A DNA stretch of 64,000 bases from Paralcaligenes ureilyticus (GTDB lineage Bacteria; Pseudomonadota; Gammaproteobacteria; Burkholderiales; Burkholderiaceae_B): positions 1 to 64,000 of the forward strand of contig NZ_SMAJ01000006.1 in the NCBI RefSeq assembly GCF_004346225.1, written 5' to 3'. The translations under genes and the position numbers were made by a program. Positions 54,261-63,317 of the stretch are shown here, one piece after another. The notes under the pieces are model-generated. The model saw only the letters and a list, made by a program, of their open reading frames with translations. It was not told the origin of the DNA and searched no databases. Position 1 is the stretch's first letter, and every line of letters starts with the position of its first letter.

Positions 54261-55592
54261 ATGTCAGCCAGCACCATGACTCCCGGAGAAATCGTCTCCG
54301 AACTCGACAAGAATATTGTCGGGCAAAATCGCGCCAAGCGCTCCGTGGCGGTGGCGCTGCGCAACCGGTGGCGCCGCCAGCAAGTGCCCGAACCCTTGCG
54401 CCACGAAATCCTGCCCAAAAACATACTCATGATCGGGCCCACCGGCGTGGGAAAAACCGAGATCGCGCGACGCCTGGCCAAACTGGCCAATGCCCCTTTC
54501 ATCAAGATTGAAGCCACCAAGTTCACTGAAGTAGGCTACGTGGGCCGCGATGTCGACACCATCATCCGCGACCTGGTCGAAATCTCGATCAAGCAAACCC
54601 GCGATGTACAAATACGCCAGGTGCGCACCCAGGCCGAAGACGCCGCCGAGGACCGCATTCTCGACGTGCTGATTTCCCCTGCGCGCAACGCCCAGGGCGA
54701 ACCTCAGCGCGAAGAAAATTCGGCTCGCCAGGTTTTCCGCAAGCGGTTGCGCGAACACAAGATCGACGACCTGGAAATCGAGATCGAAGTCGCCCAGGCC
54801 GCGCCGCAAATGGAAATCATGGCTCCTCCAGGCATGGAAGAAATGACCGAGCAGCTCAAGGGCATGTTTGCCGGCCTGGGCCGCGACAAAAAGAAACAGC
54901 GCAAAATGACGGTCAAAGAAGCATTCAAGCTTCTGACCGAGGAAGAAGCGTCGCGCCGTATCAATGAAGAAGATTTGCGCACCAACGCCATTACGAATGC
55001 GGAGCAAAACGGCATCGTATTCCTGGACGAAATCGACAAGATCGCGTCGCGCCAGGAACACGCCGGCGCCGACGTATCGCGCCAGGGCGTACAACGCGAT
55101 CTGCTGCCTCTGGTCGAGGGCACGAGCGTCAACACCAAGTACGGCGTCGTGCGCACCGACCACATCCTGTTCATTGCCTCGGGCGCGTTCCACCTGTCGC
55201 GTCCCTCGGACCTGATACCCGAACTGCAAGGACGCTTCCCGATTCGCGTCGAGCTCGACTCGCTATCGGCGGAAGACTTCGTGCGTATTCTGTGCGATAC
55301 CGATTCGTCCCTCACCAAACAATACAGCGCGCTGCTGGCCACCGAAGACGTCACGCTTTCATTTACTGACGAAGGCGTGAAAAGGCTGGCCGAACTGGCG
55401 TTCGAGGTGAATGAACGCACCGAGAATATCGGCGCGCGGCGCCTGTACACGGTCATGGAAAAACTGCTCGAAGACCTGTCGTTCGATGCCTCGGCCAGCA
55501 GCGGGAAAACCATCACTATCGATGCGGCCTATGTCAACGACAAGCTCGAGGAAGCCGCCAGCAGCCAGGATCTGGCCAGGTACGTGCTGTAG
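54261..55592 (+). CDS. hslU: HslU unfoldase
   Basis: A 443-residue AAA+ ATPase that feeds substrates to Hsl[21 protein letters not shown] opens the protein; Walker A is [19 protein letters not shown]; the pore motif is [11 protein letters not shown]; the I-domain lies at about 110-245; Walker B is [12 protein letters not shown]; sensor 2 is [20 protein letters not shown]; and the end is LARYVL, which docks in HslV. ATG at 54261 (or 54276) is 18 bases after hslV. Confidence 0.96.
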   Translation: MSASTMTPGEIVSELDKNIVGQNRAKRSVAVALRNRWRRQQVPEPLRHEILPKNILMIGPTGVGKTEIARRLAKLANAPFIKIEATKFTEVGYVGRDVDTIIRDLVEISIKQTRDVQIRQVRTQAEDAAEDRILDVLISPARNAQGEPQREENSARQVFRKRLREHKIDDLEIEIEVAQAAPQMEIMAPPGMEEMTEQLKGMFAGLGRDKKKQRKMTVKEAFKLLTEEEASRRINEEDLRTNAITNAEQNGIVFLDEIDKIASRQEHAGADVSRQGVQRDLLPLVEGTSVNTKYGVVRTDHILFIASGAFHLSRPSDLIPELQGRFPIRVELDSLSAEDFVRILCDTDSSLTKQYSALLATEDVTLSFTDEGVKRLAELAFEVNERTENIGARRLYTVMEKLLEDLSFDASASSGKTITIDAAYVNDKLEEAASSQDLARYVL

Positions 55593-55603
55593 GAAGATGT
55601 AGC

Positions 55604-55704
55604 GTGCTGTAGGGCATATGTAGCGGCACCCCTTGTGGGTGCCATTTACGCAATAACCTGCGCCCCGTTTATCGAACATGGCAGCCACAAGGGCTGCCGC
55701 TACA
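55604..55704. repeat. Composite repeat left of wzz
   Basis: Two short units (55619-55645 plus form, 55678-55704 minus form) around a 32-base spacer beginning TTACGCAATAACCTGCGCCC. The whole stretch, from GTGCTGTA at 55604 on, is repeated in direct orientation at 57003-57104, on the other side of wzz. Confidence 0.85.
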
Positions 55705-55748
55705 AAAGCGTATCCATCATTGGCAACCGGCACCTGCAAGAGGTGCTG

Positions 55749-56864
55749 CTACTGAAGAGCCGCAGCAGGAACGGACCCTGGCTCGGTATCTTTACGCTTG
55801 CGAACCATTTCGCCCAGCAACACCCAACCGCATCCGAGCATGCCGCCCAATATCAGGCCCAACATAACGATAAGCGAGCGTTTCGGAGCATCCCGTGTCT
55901 GAGGTAATGTCGGGGCAAGCTGATAGCTGTAGCTATACGATGACGCAACCTGATACTTGAGCAATGGCTCGAGCAAATTCAACTCGCGCTTGATCTCGTA
56001 ATAACGGGACGGAAAGATCAGCGGGGCCGTCTTGGCCGTAGTCAATTCAGCATTTAGAAGTTTTTGACCCAACATAAACAAGCGATGCGTATCGCTCAGT
56101 TCAATAACCGTATTCCCCGCAAAACTTCGCCCAACGGCGTAGTCCTTAAGCCCAGCCGTATTTGCGGTTAGCAGTGCCGCCTGCAGGCTGGCGATTTCCT
56201 GCTCGCGGGCACTTTTTAATTTGAACTCGATATCGGCCAACTCGGCCTGGCGCGATAGAACGCTGGCATTGAGGCTATCGCCGAACTCACCGTCCACGCG
56301 CCGGAATGTTTGTTTATTGATGGCGGCGATATAGTTGCTGAGAACACTCTGTGCATCTTTGGCCGTATCCGCGGTAAAGGATATTGCATAGTAAGGCGCG
56401 ATATCATCCTTGCCCGGTTGCTTTACCAGCAGGTTCTTCTTAGCTAGGTTCACCAATAAATACTGGGCATTTCCAGCCTTTGCATTGGCGGCTAAATCCT
56501 TGTAGTACCGGCTTTCCGACAAAAACGCTTGCTTGTTGTTCTCTGCGGAGCTCAAAGCGATAAAGCTGGAAAACAGGCTCTGAATCAGAGGCAAAGTATT
56601 GACCGGCTTGTTCCCGTCCACCCGTGCCAATGCCCGACGCTGCTCCAGATAGGCTTTTATTTGCTCGACGCGAGGCGCGCTGACGTACGCAACAGACGTC
56701 CATTTTTGCTTGGCCGTAAAGGCATAGGCTGTCGCCACAATCGTAACGAGCACTGTAAATGCCAAAATAACGAATTTCCTGTTCCAAAGAATATTGAAGA
56801 GTTCGAACAAATCTATTTCGTCGTCGACCGCCGGAGGCAAGTACGTTTGTGCGGAGTCGCGCAT
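55749..56864 (-). CDS. Wzz-type polysaccharide chain-length protein
   Basis: A 371-residue polysaccharide co-polymerase. IDLFELFNILWNRKFVILAF opens the first membrane helix (about 28-52); a long periplasmic helical part follows; a second helix near the C-terminus (SLIVMLGLILGGMLGCGWVL) is preceded by the Pro-rich TLPQTRDAPKRS. It resembles Wzz/FepE proteins that set O-antigen or exopolysaccharide length, and has no BY-kinase domain. The ATG at 56864 opens the conserved region. No other O-antigen gene is near; the gene lies between two direct composite repeats. Confidence 0.85.
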   Translation of the reverse strand: MRDSAQTYLPPAVDDEIDLFELFNILWNRKFVILAFTVLVTIVATAYAFTAKQKWTSVAYVSAPRVEQIKAYLEQRRALARVDGNKPVNTLPLIQSLFSSFIALSSAENNKQAFLSESRYYKDLAANAKAGNAQYLLVNLAKKNLLVKQPGKDDIAPYYAISFTADTAKDAQSVLSNYIAAINKQTFRRVDGEFGDSLNASVLSRQAELADIEFKLKSAREQEIASLQAALLTANTAGLKDYAVGRSFAGNTVIELSDTHRLFMLGQKLLNAELTTAKTAPLIFPSRYYEIKRELNLLEPLLKYQVASSYSYSYQLAPTLPQTRDAPKRSLIVMLGLILGGMLGCGWVLLGEMVRKRKDTEPGSVPAAALQ

Positions 56865-57002
56865 GGCTGTTGGCGTATCCAATATATAACATTTGTGATT
56901 ATTTAATGCAGATGTTATCACAATCGTATTTTTTATTTCTGCTTATAGATAACTGAAAGCCAACAAAAAGGCGCCAACAGGCGCCTATATACGGTCATGG
57001 TA

Positions 57003-57104
57003 TGTGCTGTAAACGTATGTAGGGGCAGCCCTTGTGGCTGCCATTTACGCAATAACCTGCGCCCTCGTTTATCGGACATGGCAGCCACAAGGGCTGCCCC
57101 TACA
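57003..57104. repeat. Composite repeat right of wzz
   Basis: Units 57018-57044 and 57078-57104 with a 33-base spacer nearly identical to that at 55646-55677 (one base inserted, one changed). In this copy the GTAGCGG flank has become GTAGGGG and the matching end CCCCTAC, so the outer pair also covaries. Confidence 0.85.
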
Positions 57105-57136
57105 TAATTCACGGTCCAGGCGCTCGCCCATCACCC

Positions 57137-57439
57137 TTATTTCTTGATCTGCGTCACGATATATTTGCCGCCTTCGCGTTTGGCGGTAAACGATACCTTG
57201 TCGCCAGGCTGGATGCCTTTGAGTAAAGACGGATCAATCTGATAGATCAGCGTCATGGCCGGTAACTGTAGATCGGCAATGGCGCCCTGCTTGATGGCCA
57301 CTTTGCCCGCCGCCGCGTCAACGCGCCGTACCTCACCCGAGGCGCTGGCCTGCTGGGCCTGCGCCGTCACGGCATAGACCGATGTCAACATCAAGCCGGC
57401 CATTACAGCCTGCCGCCCCAGTCGATTGGATAAAAACAT
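57137..57439 (-). CDS. CusF-like periplasmic protein with altered metal site
   Basis: A 100-residue exported protein (signal ending AQA). ASGEVRRVDAAAGKVAIKQG, LQLPAMTLIYQI and LKGIQPGDKVSFTAKREGGK match the CusF copper/silver chaperone fold. Of the CusF ligands, His36 is Gln51, Trp44 is Leu59 and Met49 is Leu64; only Met47 (Met62 here) is kept. Copper binding in the CusF way is therefore unlikely. AAGGAG lies eight bases before the ATG. No copper genes are adjacent. Confidence 0.8.
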   Translation of the reverse strand: MFLSNRLGRQAVMAGLMLTSVYAVTAQAQQASASGEVRRVDAAAGKVAIKQGAIADLQLPAMTLIYQIDPSLLKGIQPGDKVSFTAKREGGKYIVTQIKK

Positions 57440-57521
57440 GCCTTAAACTCCTTACATGAAACCTCGATATTCCGAGAGCAATATCCGCGAACCAAGCATA
57501 ACGCCAAACAAAGGAGCCGGC

Positions 57522-58088
57522 TTGAAACACGTAAGTGACAGTTACCCAACAAAGGCAGCGCATTCAGACAGGCCCGTAAACAAGCGTGCCCCGTCAGACC
57601 ATTACCGGCTGCGCCCGGCGCGCGAACCGGACATCCCGTTCATACACGCGCTAATGCGGGAGATGGCGGTTTTTGAGAAACTGACTGAAATATTCAAAGC
57701 GACCCAAGACAGCCTGCGTGCGAGTTTTTTCGGCCCGCAACCGGCGGCGCATTGCCTGGTGATTCACTCCGACGCCGAGCCGGACCGTCCCATCGCTTAC
57801 ATCATGTGGTTTTACAACTACTCCAGCTTTCTCGACAAGCGCGGCCTGTACCTCGAAGATATCTACGTGCAACCCGAGCATCGCGGACGCGGCCTGGGCA
57901 GCATGGCGTTGCGGCACCTGGCGCAACTCGCCGTCGAACAGGATTGCGGGCGCTTCGAGTGGACCGTGCTGGACTGGAACCAGAATGCCATCGACTTCTA
58001 CAAGCGCCATGGCGCCGAGATATTGCCGGAATGGCGTATCGTTCGAGTAACGGGCGATGCCCTGCAGCGCCTGGCGAAGGAGTCCTGA
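57522..58088 (+). CDS. GNAT N-acetyltransferase
   Basis: A 188-residue acetyltransferase similar to diamine/thialysine (SAT-like) enzymes: LRPAREPDIPFIHALMREMA, VFEKLTE, YNYSSFLDKRGLYLEDIYVQ, PEHRGRGLGSMALRHLA (acetyl-CoA loop) and LDWNQNAIDFYKRHGAE. The start is set at TTG 57522, which has AAGGAG five bases upstream; the ATG at 57456 has none and its extra residues look non-conserved. It is followed three bases later by the adenosyltransferase gene. Confidence 0.88.
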   Translation: MKHVSDSYPTKAAHSDRPVNKRAPSDHYRLRPAREPDIPFIHALMREMAVFEKLTEIFKATQDSLRASFFGPQPAAHCLVIHSDAEPDRPIAYIMWFYNYSSFLDKRGLYLEDIYVQPEHRGRGLGSMALRHLAQLAVEQDCGRFEWTVLDWNQNAIDFYKRHGAEILPEWRIVRVTGDALQRLAKES

Positions 58089-58091
58089 ATC

Positions 58092-58637
58092 ATGGCCACC
58101 AGATTGTCTGTCATCACTACACGTACCGGCGATGCCGGCACCACCGGCCTGGGCGATGGCAGCCGCATCGGCAAAGACACACCGCGCGTTGCCGCGCTGG
58201 GCGACGTCGACGAACTCAATAGCGCCATCGGCCTGTTGCGCAGCGAATCTTTGCCCCAAGCCATCGATACCTTGCTGGCGCGCATACAAAACGACCTGTT
58301 CGATATGGGTGCCGAGCTATGCATCCCCGGCCACACCGCGCTGTCAACGGAACACGTGCTGCGCCTGGATCAGGCGCTGGCGCACTACAACGCTGAACTT
58401 GGGCCGTTAAAAGAATTCATCCTGCCCGGCGGGAGCCGTGCCGCAGCACTGGCGCATATGGCGCGCACCATATGCCGTCGCGCCGAGCGAACCGTGCTCA
58501 CGTTGAACCAGCACGAAACGATCAGCCCGCCTGTCAAACAGTATCTGAACCGGCTATCCGATCTGTGTTTCGTATTGGCGCGGGTGCTTAACAAAACGCA
58601 AGGCGGAGCCGATGTCTTGTGGGGCCGGGACGGGTGA
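58092..58637 (+). CDS. PduO-type cob(I)alamin adenosyltransferase
   Basis: A 181-residue ATP:corrinoid adenosyltransferase making adenosylcobalamin. Markers: TRTGDAGTTGLGDGSRIGKD, VDELNSAIGLL, FILPGGSRAAALAHMARTIC, RRAERTVL and YLNRLSDLCFVLARVLN. No B12-dependent enzyme lies in the window. It probably shares a transcript with the GNAT gene. Confidence 0.93.
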   Translation: MATRLSVITTRTGDAGTTGLGDGSRIGKDTPRVAALGDVDELNSAIGLLRSESLPQAIDTLLARIQNDLFDMGAELCIPGHTALSTEHVLRLDQALAHYNAELGPLKEFILPGGSRAAALAHMARTICRRAERTVLTLNQHETISPPVKQYLNRLSDLCFVLARVLNKTQGGADVLWGRDG

Positions 58638-58648
58638 TTGCCAGGGTT

Positions 58649-58719
58649 TTGCCACCCACAAGGGGTGGCGCTACATGATTGACTGGAGGGTTTGTAGGGG
58701 CAGCCCTTGTGGCTGCCAT
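58649..58719. repeat. Inverted pair of short hairpin units
   Basis: Units 58649-58675 (minus form, GCCACCC allele) and 58693-58719 (plus form, GGCAGCC allele), 17 bases apart, in the gap between convergent genes. Confidence 0.87.
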
Positions 58720-58745
58720 TTTCGTCACATTGAACCCATCTTTCT

Positions 58746-59867
58746 TCACATCGCACACACCCGCGCGTCACGCAACCGAAACCGCGGCGGCTCGCCCGGG
58801 CGTTCATAGACGTCCCAACGCACCGCCTCGTTTTCTACGCGGATGTCGGCGGTGGCCATGGTGTTCTCGGCATCGCTATCGTTGGGCGCATTGCGGTAAA
58901 TCGGGAATTCCGCGTTCTGCTGGTCGGCCAGGATAGCCAGGGGATCGACCGCAGGCCCTTTCGCTGGGCCGGCCTTGCGCGCGTCTCGCCCCCGAGGCTC
59001 CCGATTTTCACCATCGTGCGAACCAGCCATAGACGCACCGCGCACCGCCTCGTCCAGCATCGCATCGCCGCGCATCTGGCGACAACGCGAAGATTCTGTA
59101 ATGATTTGCGGAAAATCGCGCAAATCGGCATGAATCGCATGATTGGCATGCAAGGCCGGCGCCTGTATGCGCTTCGCCGATACCCCTGCCGCATTGAACT
59201 CGACACTCCATAGGTCGGCATGGCCACGCTGCGCCAGGGTTAAGTGAAAGCCGCCAGCACGCGGCGTTTGACGCAGTAAATCCAATGCCGCGGGAACGCC
59301 GGGTTGGTCCAGCAGCGCACGCGTGAGGATCATGCGAGGTACGCCGACCGCCACATCGCGAGACCGCAAATTATTGACCGTCATCGCCAGGCCCGCCTCG
59401 GTCACGGCAAAGGTGTGCCCGGGCAGGGAGGCTGGATACACAAAAGAAGCAAACCGCGAGCCTTGATCGATGGCCACCTCGGCGATGGCGCAAAATCCTG
59501 CAAACCCGGGATCGCCGTCTTCGTTGTGCGTCATGCGCGGGCTCGGCGCCGACGGCAGTTGCACCGTCGTGCATCCATCGGGGGCCATGGCCCATACATC
59601 GCCACGGCAATTCCACAACGCCACCTCTTCTACGGGCAGCTCGAGCCCCGCCGCCAGGCCGCCGAGCTCCTCCCAAATCCGGGAAAAACGCTGCTGTATC
59701 AGGCTGACCATGGCCTGCGCCGCAGACCGCCCCTTCCAGGCCATGACGCTTTGCCAAGGCGCGGACGAAACCAGATACGAATGCGCAACGGTTGCGCCAA
59801 ACTTGCCCAGGGAATGGCCCACTTCGAACGGCGTGCCCGTCAATTCGATTCTAGAAAGCATATGCAT
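58746..59867 (-). CDS. C45-family acyltransferase/peptidase-like protein
   Basis: A 373-residue N-terminal-nucleophile hydrolase related to acyl-CoA:6-aminopenicillanate acyltransferase. FEVGHSLGKFG and ELGGLAAGLELPVEEVALWN lead to the autoprocessing site APDGCTT with the new N-terminal Cys99; later come GHTFAVTEAGLAMTVNNL and HANHAIH. Near residues 275-310 is a charged, Gly/Arg-rich insert (GENREPRGRDARKAGPAKG) that looks disordered. The real substrate is probably an N-acyl amino acid or amide. It starts seven bases after the rpiR-type regulator's stop. Confidence 0.85.
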   Translation of the reverse strand: MHMLSRIELTGTPFEVGHSLGKFGATVAHSYLVSSAPWQSVMAWKGRSAAQAMVSLIQQRFSRIWEELGGLAAGLELPVEEVALWNCRGDVWAMAPDGCTTVQLPSAPSPRMTHNEDGDPGFAGFCAIAEVAIDQGSRFASFVYPASLPGHTFAVTEAGLAMTVNNLRSRDVAVGVPRMILTRALLDQPGVPAALDLLRQTPRAGGFHLTLAQRGHADLWSVEFNAAGVSAKRIQAPALHANHAIHADLRDFPQIITESSRCRQMRGDAMLDEAVRGASMAGSHDGENREPRGRDARKAGPAKGPAVDPLAILADQQNAEFPIYRNAPNDSDAENTMATADIRVENEAVRWDVYERPGEPPRFRLRDARVCAM

Positions 59868-59874
59868 TCCGCCT

Positions 59875-60753
59875 TTACAAATACGCGCCTGTCTGATGCA
59901 ACTGCATTTCTGTACGTTCAATCTGGCCCACGGCCTGTTTACCGCTTTTAACCACTAACTGCTCGATCAATACCTCAATCAGAGCCTGGGCCGAAGTCAG
60001 GGAGGGGAAAAACGAAGGCGTGTCGGTGGAAAAAAGCAAAATTGCATCGGCCTTCAAGGCAATGGGCGCCAACACGCTATCGCAGATCGCCAACACCTTG
60101 CAGCCCGCCTTATGCGCCGCCTGTGTCACCTGCAAGGACTCGTGCGAATACGGCACAAAACTCATCACGACCAGGATATCGTCAGCCGCGAGCGCACGAC
60201 ACTCCATTTCCAGCGTACCCACATCGCCACGCAGCATGCCCACCGTCGAACGAAAGAGTCTGTACAAATAGTGGAAGCTGAACGCCGGTGCAAAGCAAGC
60301 GCGAAAGCCCGCCACATGGACAAAGCGGGCGCTCGCCAGCAAATCCACCGCCACCGGCATGCGCCCTGCGTTCAACTCTTCCAGCGAAGCCAGATTGCAG
60401 GCTTGCACCGCCAGCGCTTTGCCTATCATGGCCTGCGGGCTTTTCGAGCGAACCACCTTTTTAGCCTGCAGGGTATACAACTTGGGCGTCTGGCGGAAAG
60501 ACTGGACGAACACCTCCTTTAGCGACTCCCATCCGTCGAATCCCAGGTGCTGGGCCAAACGCACCAGCGTTGCCGGCTGTACCTGAGCCTGCCGGGCGAT
60601 CTTGCGCATGGACGAAATCGGTACTTCGGCCGGGAAATCGGTCAGATACTTCGCGCCCACCTGGAACTGCTGGGTCATGGATGGAAACTCCTGCCGTACC
60701 AACGCGACCAGGGCATCGAGATGCTGCGGCGGACTATTTTTTTGATTCATCAT
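59875..60753 (-). CDS. MurR/RpiR-family transcription regulator
   Basis: A 292-residue regulator. The N-terminal HTH_6 domain (about 1-80) includes ISSMRKIARQAQVQPATLVR and LAQHLGFDGWESLKEVF. The SIS domain (about 125-260) has ARFVHVAGFRACFAPAFSFH and DILVVMSFVPYSHES. RpiR proteins normally sense phosphosugars, but members next to aminotransferases and amino-acid transporters exist. It is divergent from the aminotransferase gene and probably controls both sides through the operator at 60870-60895. Confidence 0.9.
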   Translation of the reverse strand: MMNQKNSPPQHLDALVALVRQEFPSMTQQFQVGAKYLTDFPAEVPISSMRKIARQAQVQPATLVRLAQHLGFDGWESLKEVFVQSFRQTPKLYTLQAKKVVRSKSPQAMIGKALAVQACNLASLEELNAGRMPVAVDLLASARFVHVAGFRACFAPAFSFHYLYRLFRSTVGMLRGDVGTLEMECRALAADDILVVMSFVPYSHESLQVTQAAHKAGCKVLAICDSVLAPIALKADAILLFSTDTPSFFPSLTSAQALIEVLIEQLVVKSGKQAVGQIERTEMQLHQTGAYL

Positions 60754-60869
60754 GATATGAGCGGAAAAAACAACAGTTTGTAGAGTACAGCGATTAAAGC
60801 CAAGTCAAGTTTTGAAAACAGCACGTTTCTGACAATACCTTGTTACACAGAAATTGGTTTGATTTATTT

Positions 60870-60895
60870 GTTTCTTTGTATATTATATAAGAAAC
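60870..60895. promoter_or_regulatory. Candidate RpiR operator
   Basis: Inverted repeat GTTTCTT (60870-60876) and AAGAAAC (60889-60895) around an AT-rich 12-base spacer with TATATT-like -10 sequences, 40 bases before the aminotransferase ATG. It is the most symmetric site in the divergent promoter region. Confidence 0.5.
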
Positions 60896-60935
60896 GTTTG
60901 TTGAATTACCACCTCATTATCAGCCAGGCACCGCC

Positions 60936-62264
60936 ATGACCCATGTTTTCCACCGCAACCCCAAAAAGCATCTTGATATCGCCGTGCGCGGACAAGGCAT
61001 AGAAGTTTTCGACCAGAACAACAAAAGCTATATCGACGCATCGGGCGGCGCTGCCGTTTCGTGTCTGGGCCACGGTCACCCGGCCATCATCGAAGCCATC
61101 AAAAAGCAGCTTGACCAGATTGCTTATGTCCATTCCTCGTTTTTCACCACGCAAGTGACCGAAGATCTGGCGGATTTTCTGCAGCAGCATGCCCCCGGGG
61201 AGCTAAACCACGTTTATTTCCTGTCGGGCGGCTCCGAGGCGATTGAAGCCGCGCTCAAGCTTGCACGCCAATATTTTGTGGAGACCGGGCAGGCATCGCG
61301 CAAATACTTTATTGCGCGACGCCAAAGCTACCATGGCAATACGCTTGGAGCGCTCGCCATCGGCGGCAATGCCACACGGCGCAAGCCATTCCTGCCCTTG
61401 TTGGTGCCCGCCCACCACGTGTCGCCCTGCTACGCTTACCGCGACCAACTGGCCCACGAAAGCGAAGAGCAATACGCCACGCGGCTGGCCGATGAGCTTG
61501 AGCAAAAAATTCTCGAATTGGGCACCGAAAACGTCGCCGCTTTTGTGGCCGAAACGGTGGTGGGCGCCACAGCCGGCGCCGTACCCCCGGTCAAAACCTA
61601 TCTGCAGCGTATCCGGCAAGTGTGCGATCGCCATGGCGTGTTGCTGATTCTGGACGAAGTCATGTCCGGCATGGGCCGCACCGGCCACCTGTTCGCCTGC
61701 GACCAGGACCAGGTCGTGCCCGACATCATCACCATTGCAAAAGGCCTGGGCGCAGGCTATCAACCTATAGGCGCCATGATCGCCAGCGACCGAATCTACA
61801 ACGCGATCACCGGCGGCACCGGTTTTTTCCAGCACGGACACACCTATATGGGCCACGCAACCGCGTGCGCCGCCGCATTGGCCGTGCAGCAAGTCATCCA
61901 GAAGGAACATCTGTTGAAAAACGTACTGGCACGCGGCGAGCAACTGCGCACCGAGCTGCACAGCGCTCTGGACGGCCACCCCTACATCGGCGACATTCGC
62001 GGCCGCGGCCTGTTCACGGGGGTGGAGTTCGTGCAAGACAAAAACACCAAAGCTCCCTTCGATCCTGCATTGAAAATCAATAGCCAATTAAAGACCCAGG
62101 CCATGCACAACGGCCTGATGATGTACCCATCGGGCGGCACCATCGACGGCATCCACGGCGACCACGTACTGCTCGCGCCGCCCTTTATTTGCACCGCAGC
62201 CAACATCAGTGAAATCGTCAACCGCTTCGTACAGACCGTGCAGGACATCGTGCCGGCCAAATAA
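60936..62264 (+). CDS. Class III pyridoxal-phosphate aminotransferase
   Basis: A 442-residue omega-aminotransferase. Markers: YIDASGGAAVSCLGHGHPAI, YFLSGGSEAIEAALKLARQY, ARRQSYHGNTLGALAIGGN, LILDEVMSGMGRTG with the PLP Asp, and the Schiff-base Lys in IITIAKGLGAGYQPIGAMIA. The best resemblance is to beta-alanine/adenosylmethionine-type or diaminopimelate-like aminotransferases; the substrate is open. Its neighbours suggest uptake of an amino or acylated amino compound followed by transamination. Confidence 0.9.
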   Translation: MTHVFHRNPKKHLDIAVRGQGIEVFDQNNKSYIDASGGAAVSCLGHGHPAIIEAIKKQLDQIAYVHSSFFTTQVTEDLADFLQQHAPGELNHVYFLSGGSEAIEAALKLARQYFVETGQASRKYFIARRQSYHGNTLGALAIGGNATRRKPFLPLLVPAHHVSPCYAYRDQLAHESEEQYATRLADELEQKILELGTENVAAFVAETVVGATAGAVPPVKTYLQRIRQVCDRHGVLLILDEVMSGMGRTGHLFACDQDQVVPDIITIAKGLGAGYQPIGAMIASDRIYNAITGGTGFFQHGHTYMGHATACAAALAVQQVIQKEHLLKNVLARGEQLRTELHSALDGHPYIGDIRGRGLFTGVEFVQDKNTKAPFDPALKINSQLKTQAMHNGLMMYPSGGTIDGIHGDHVLLAPPFICTAANISEIVNRFVQTVQDIVPAK

Positions 62265-62328
62265 GGCCTGGGCCGACAGCCCTGCGAACGGCCGCATTCA
62301 TATTTTCAGCAACAACAGGAGACAGGTA

Positions 62329-63252
62329 ATGAAACAAAAATCACTATCGATCAAGACCGCCGTACTGGGAGCCACGCTGGGTCTGCTCTCGTTCACGATG
62401 GCCGCGCAGGCAGCCGTGGACGTCAGCAAAAGCCCCACGCTGACCAAGATCAAAACCAATAATGTGTTGGTCATAGGCCATAGAACGTCGTCAATTCCAT
62501 TTTCTTACTACGACGAAAATCAGAAACCCATAGGCTTTGCGCAGGACATCTGCAACCAGATCATCGCCACGATCAAAACAGACGTCCAGAAACCCGATTT
62601 ACCCGTCCGGCTGATGCCGCTCACGCCTCAAAATCGACTTACTCTGGTTCAAAACGGGACCGTCGACCTGGCCTGCGGGGTAGCCACCAACCTGAAAGCA
62701 CGCCAGGAACAGGTCACCTTTGCCGATACCTATTTTGTCGCCGGCACCCGCCTGCTGGTCAACAAGAAAAGCGGCATCAAAGATTTCAAGGATATTCGCG
62801 GCAAATCGGTGGTGACCTTGGCCGGCACAACCTCGGAAAAGATTCTGCGCAAAATGAACGATGAGCAAAACGCCAACATCACCATACAAAGCGCCAAGGA
62901 ATATGCCGAAGCGTTCCTGATATTGCAATCCGGCCGTGTTTCCGCTTTTATGATGGACGACGTGTTGCTCTCGGGCGCCCGCACGCTGGCGCGCAACCCC
63001 AACGATTGGGAAATTGTAGGGACTTCGCAGTCGGTGGAGCCCTATGGCTTCTTCATGAAAAAGGGCGACCCTGTCTTTAAGCAAGTCGTCGACGGCGTCA
63101 TCGCCGGTATGATGAAAAGCGGTGAAATGGCCAAGCTCTACGACAAATGGTTCATGAACCCGGTGCCCCCCAAAGGCAGCAATTTCCATATGCCCATGAG
63201 CGACCTGGTGAAAAAGGCGTACGCGAACCCTAACGATCAAGCCATCAACTAA
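62329..63252 (+). CDS. Amino-acid ABC transporter binding protein
   Basis: A 307-residue periplasmic family 3 binding protein. The signal peptide ends at MAAQA. Ligand-binding signatures are VLVIGHRTSSIPFSYYDENQ, KPIGFAQDICNQI, RLTLVQNGTVDLACGVATN and GRVSAFMMDDVLLSGA. It is closest in kind to glutamate/aspartate GltI proteins. GGAGACAGGT precedes the ATG. A stable hairpin separates it from the permease gene. Confidence 0.9.
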   Translation: MKQKSLSIKTAVLGATLGLLSFTMAAQAAVDVSKSPTLTKIKTNNVLVIGHRTSSIPFSYYDENQKPIGFAQDICNQIIATIKTDVQKPDLPVRLMPLTPQNRLTLVQNGTVDLACGVATNLKARQEQVTFADTYFVAGTRLLVNKKSGIKDFKDIRGKSVVTLAGTTSEKILRKMNDEQNANITIQSAKEYAEAFLILQSGRVSAFMMDDVLLSGARTLARNPNDWEIVGTSQSVEPYGFFMKKGDPVFKQVVDGVIAGMMKSGEMAKLYDKWFMNPVPPKGSNFHMPMSDLVKKAYANPNDQAIN

Positions 63253-63268
63253 AAGCACGGTAGTGCCA

Positions 63269-63297
63269 TAAGCGGCGCCGGCCTCCGGCGCCGCTTA
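63269..63297 (+). terminator. Intercistronic hairpin
   Basis: A perfect 13-bp stem (TAAGCGGCGCCGG and its complement) with a 3-base loop and no T run, between binding-protein and permease genes. It probably stabilises the upstream mRNA or reduces read-through, so that more binding protein than permease is made. Confidence 0.7.
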
Positions 63298-63317
63298 GCC
63301 TCTATTGCGAGCACACT

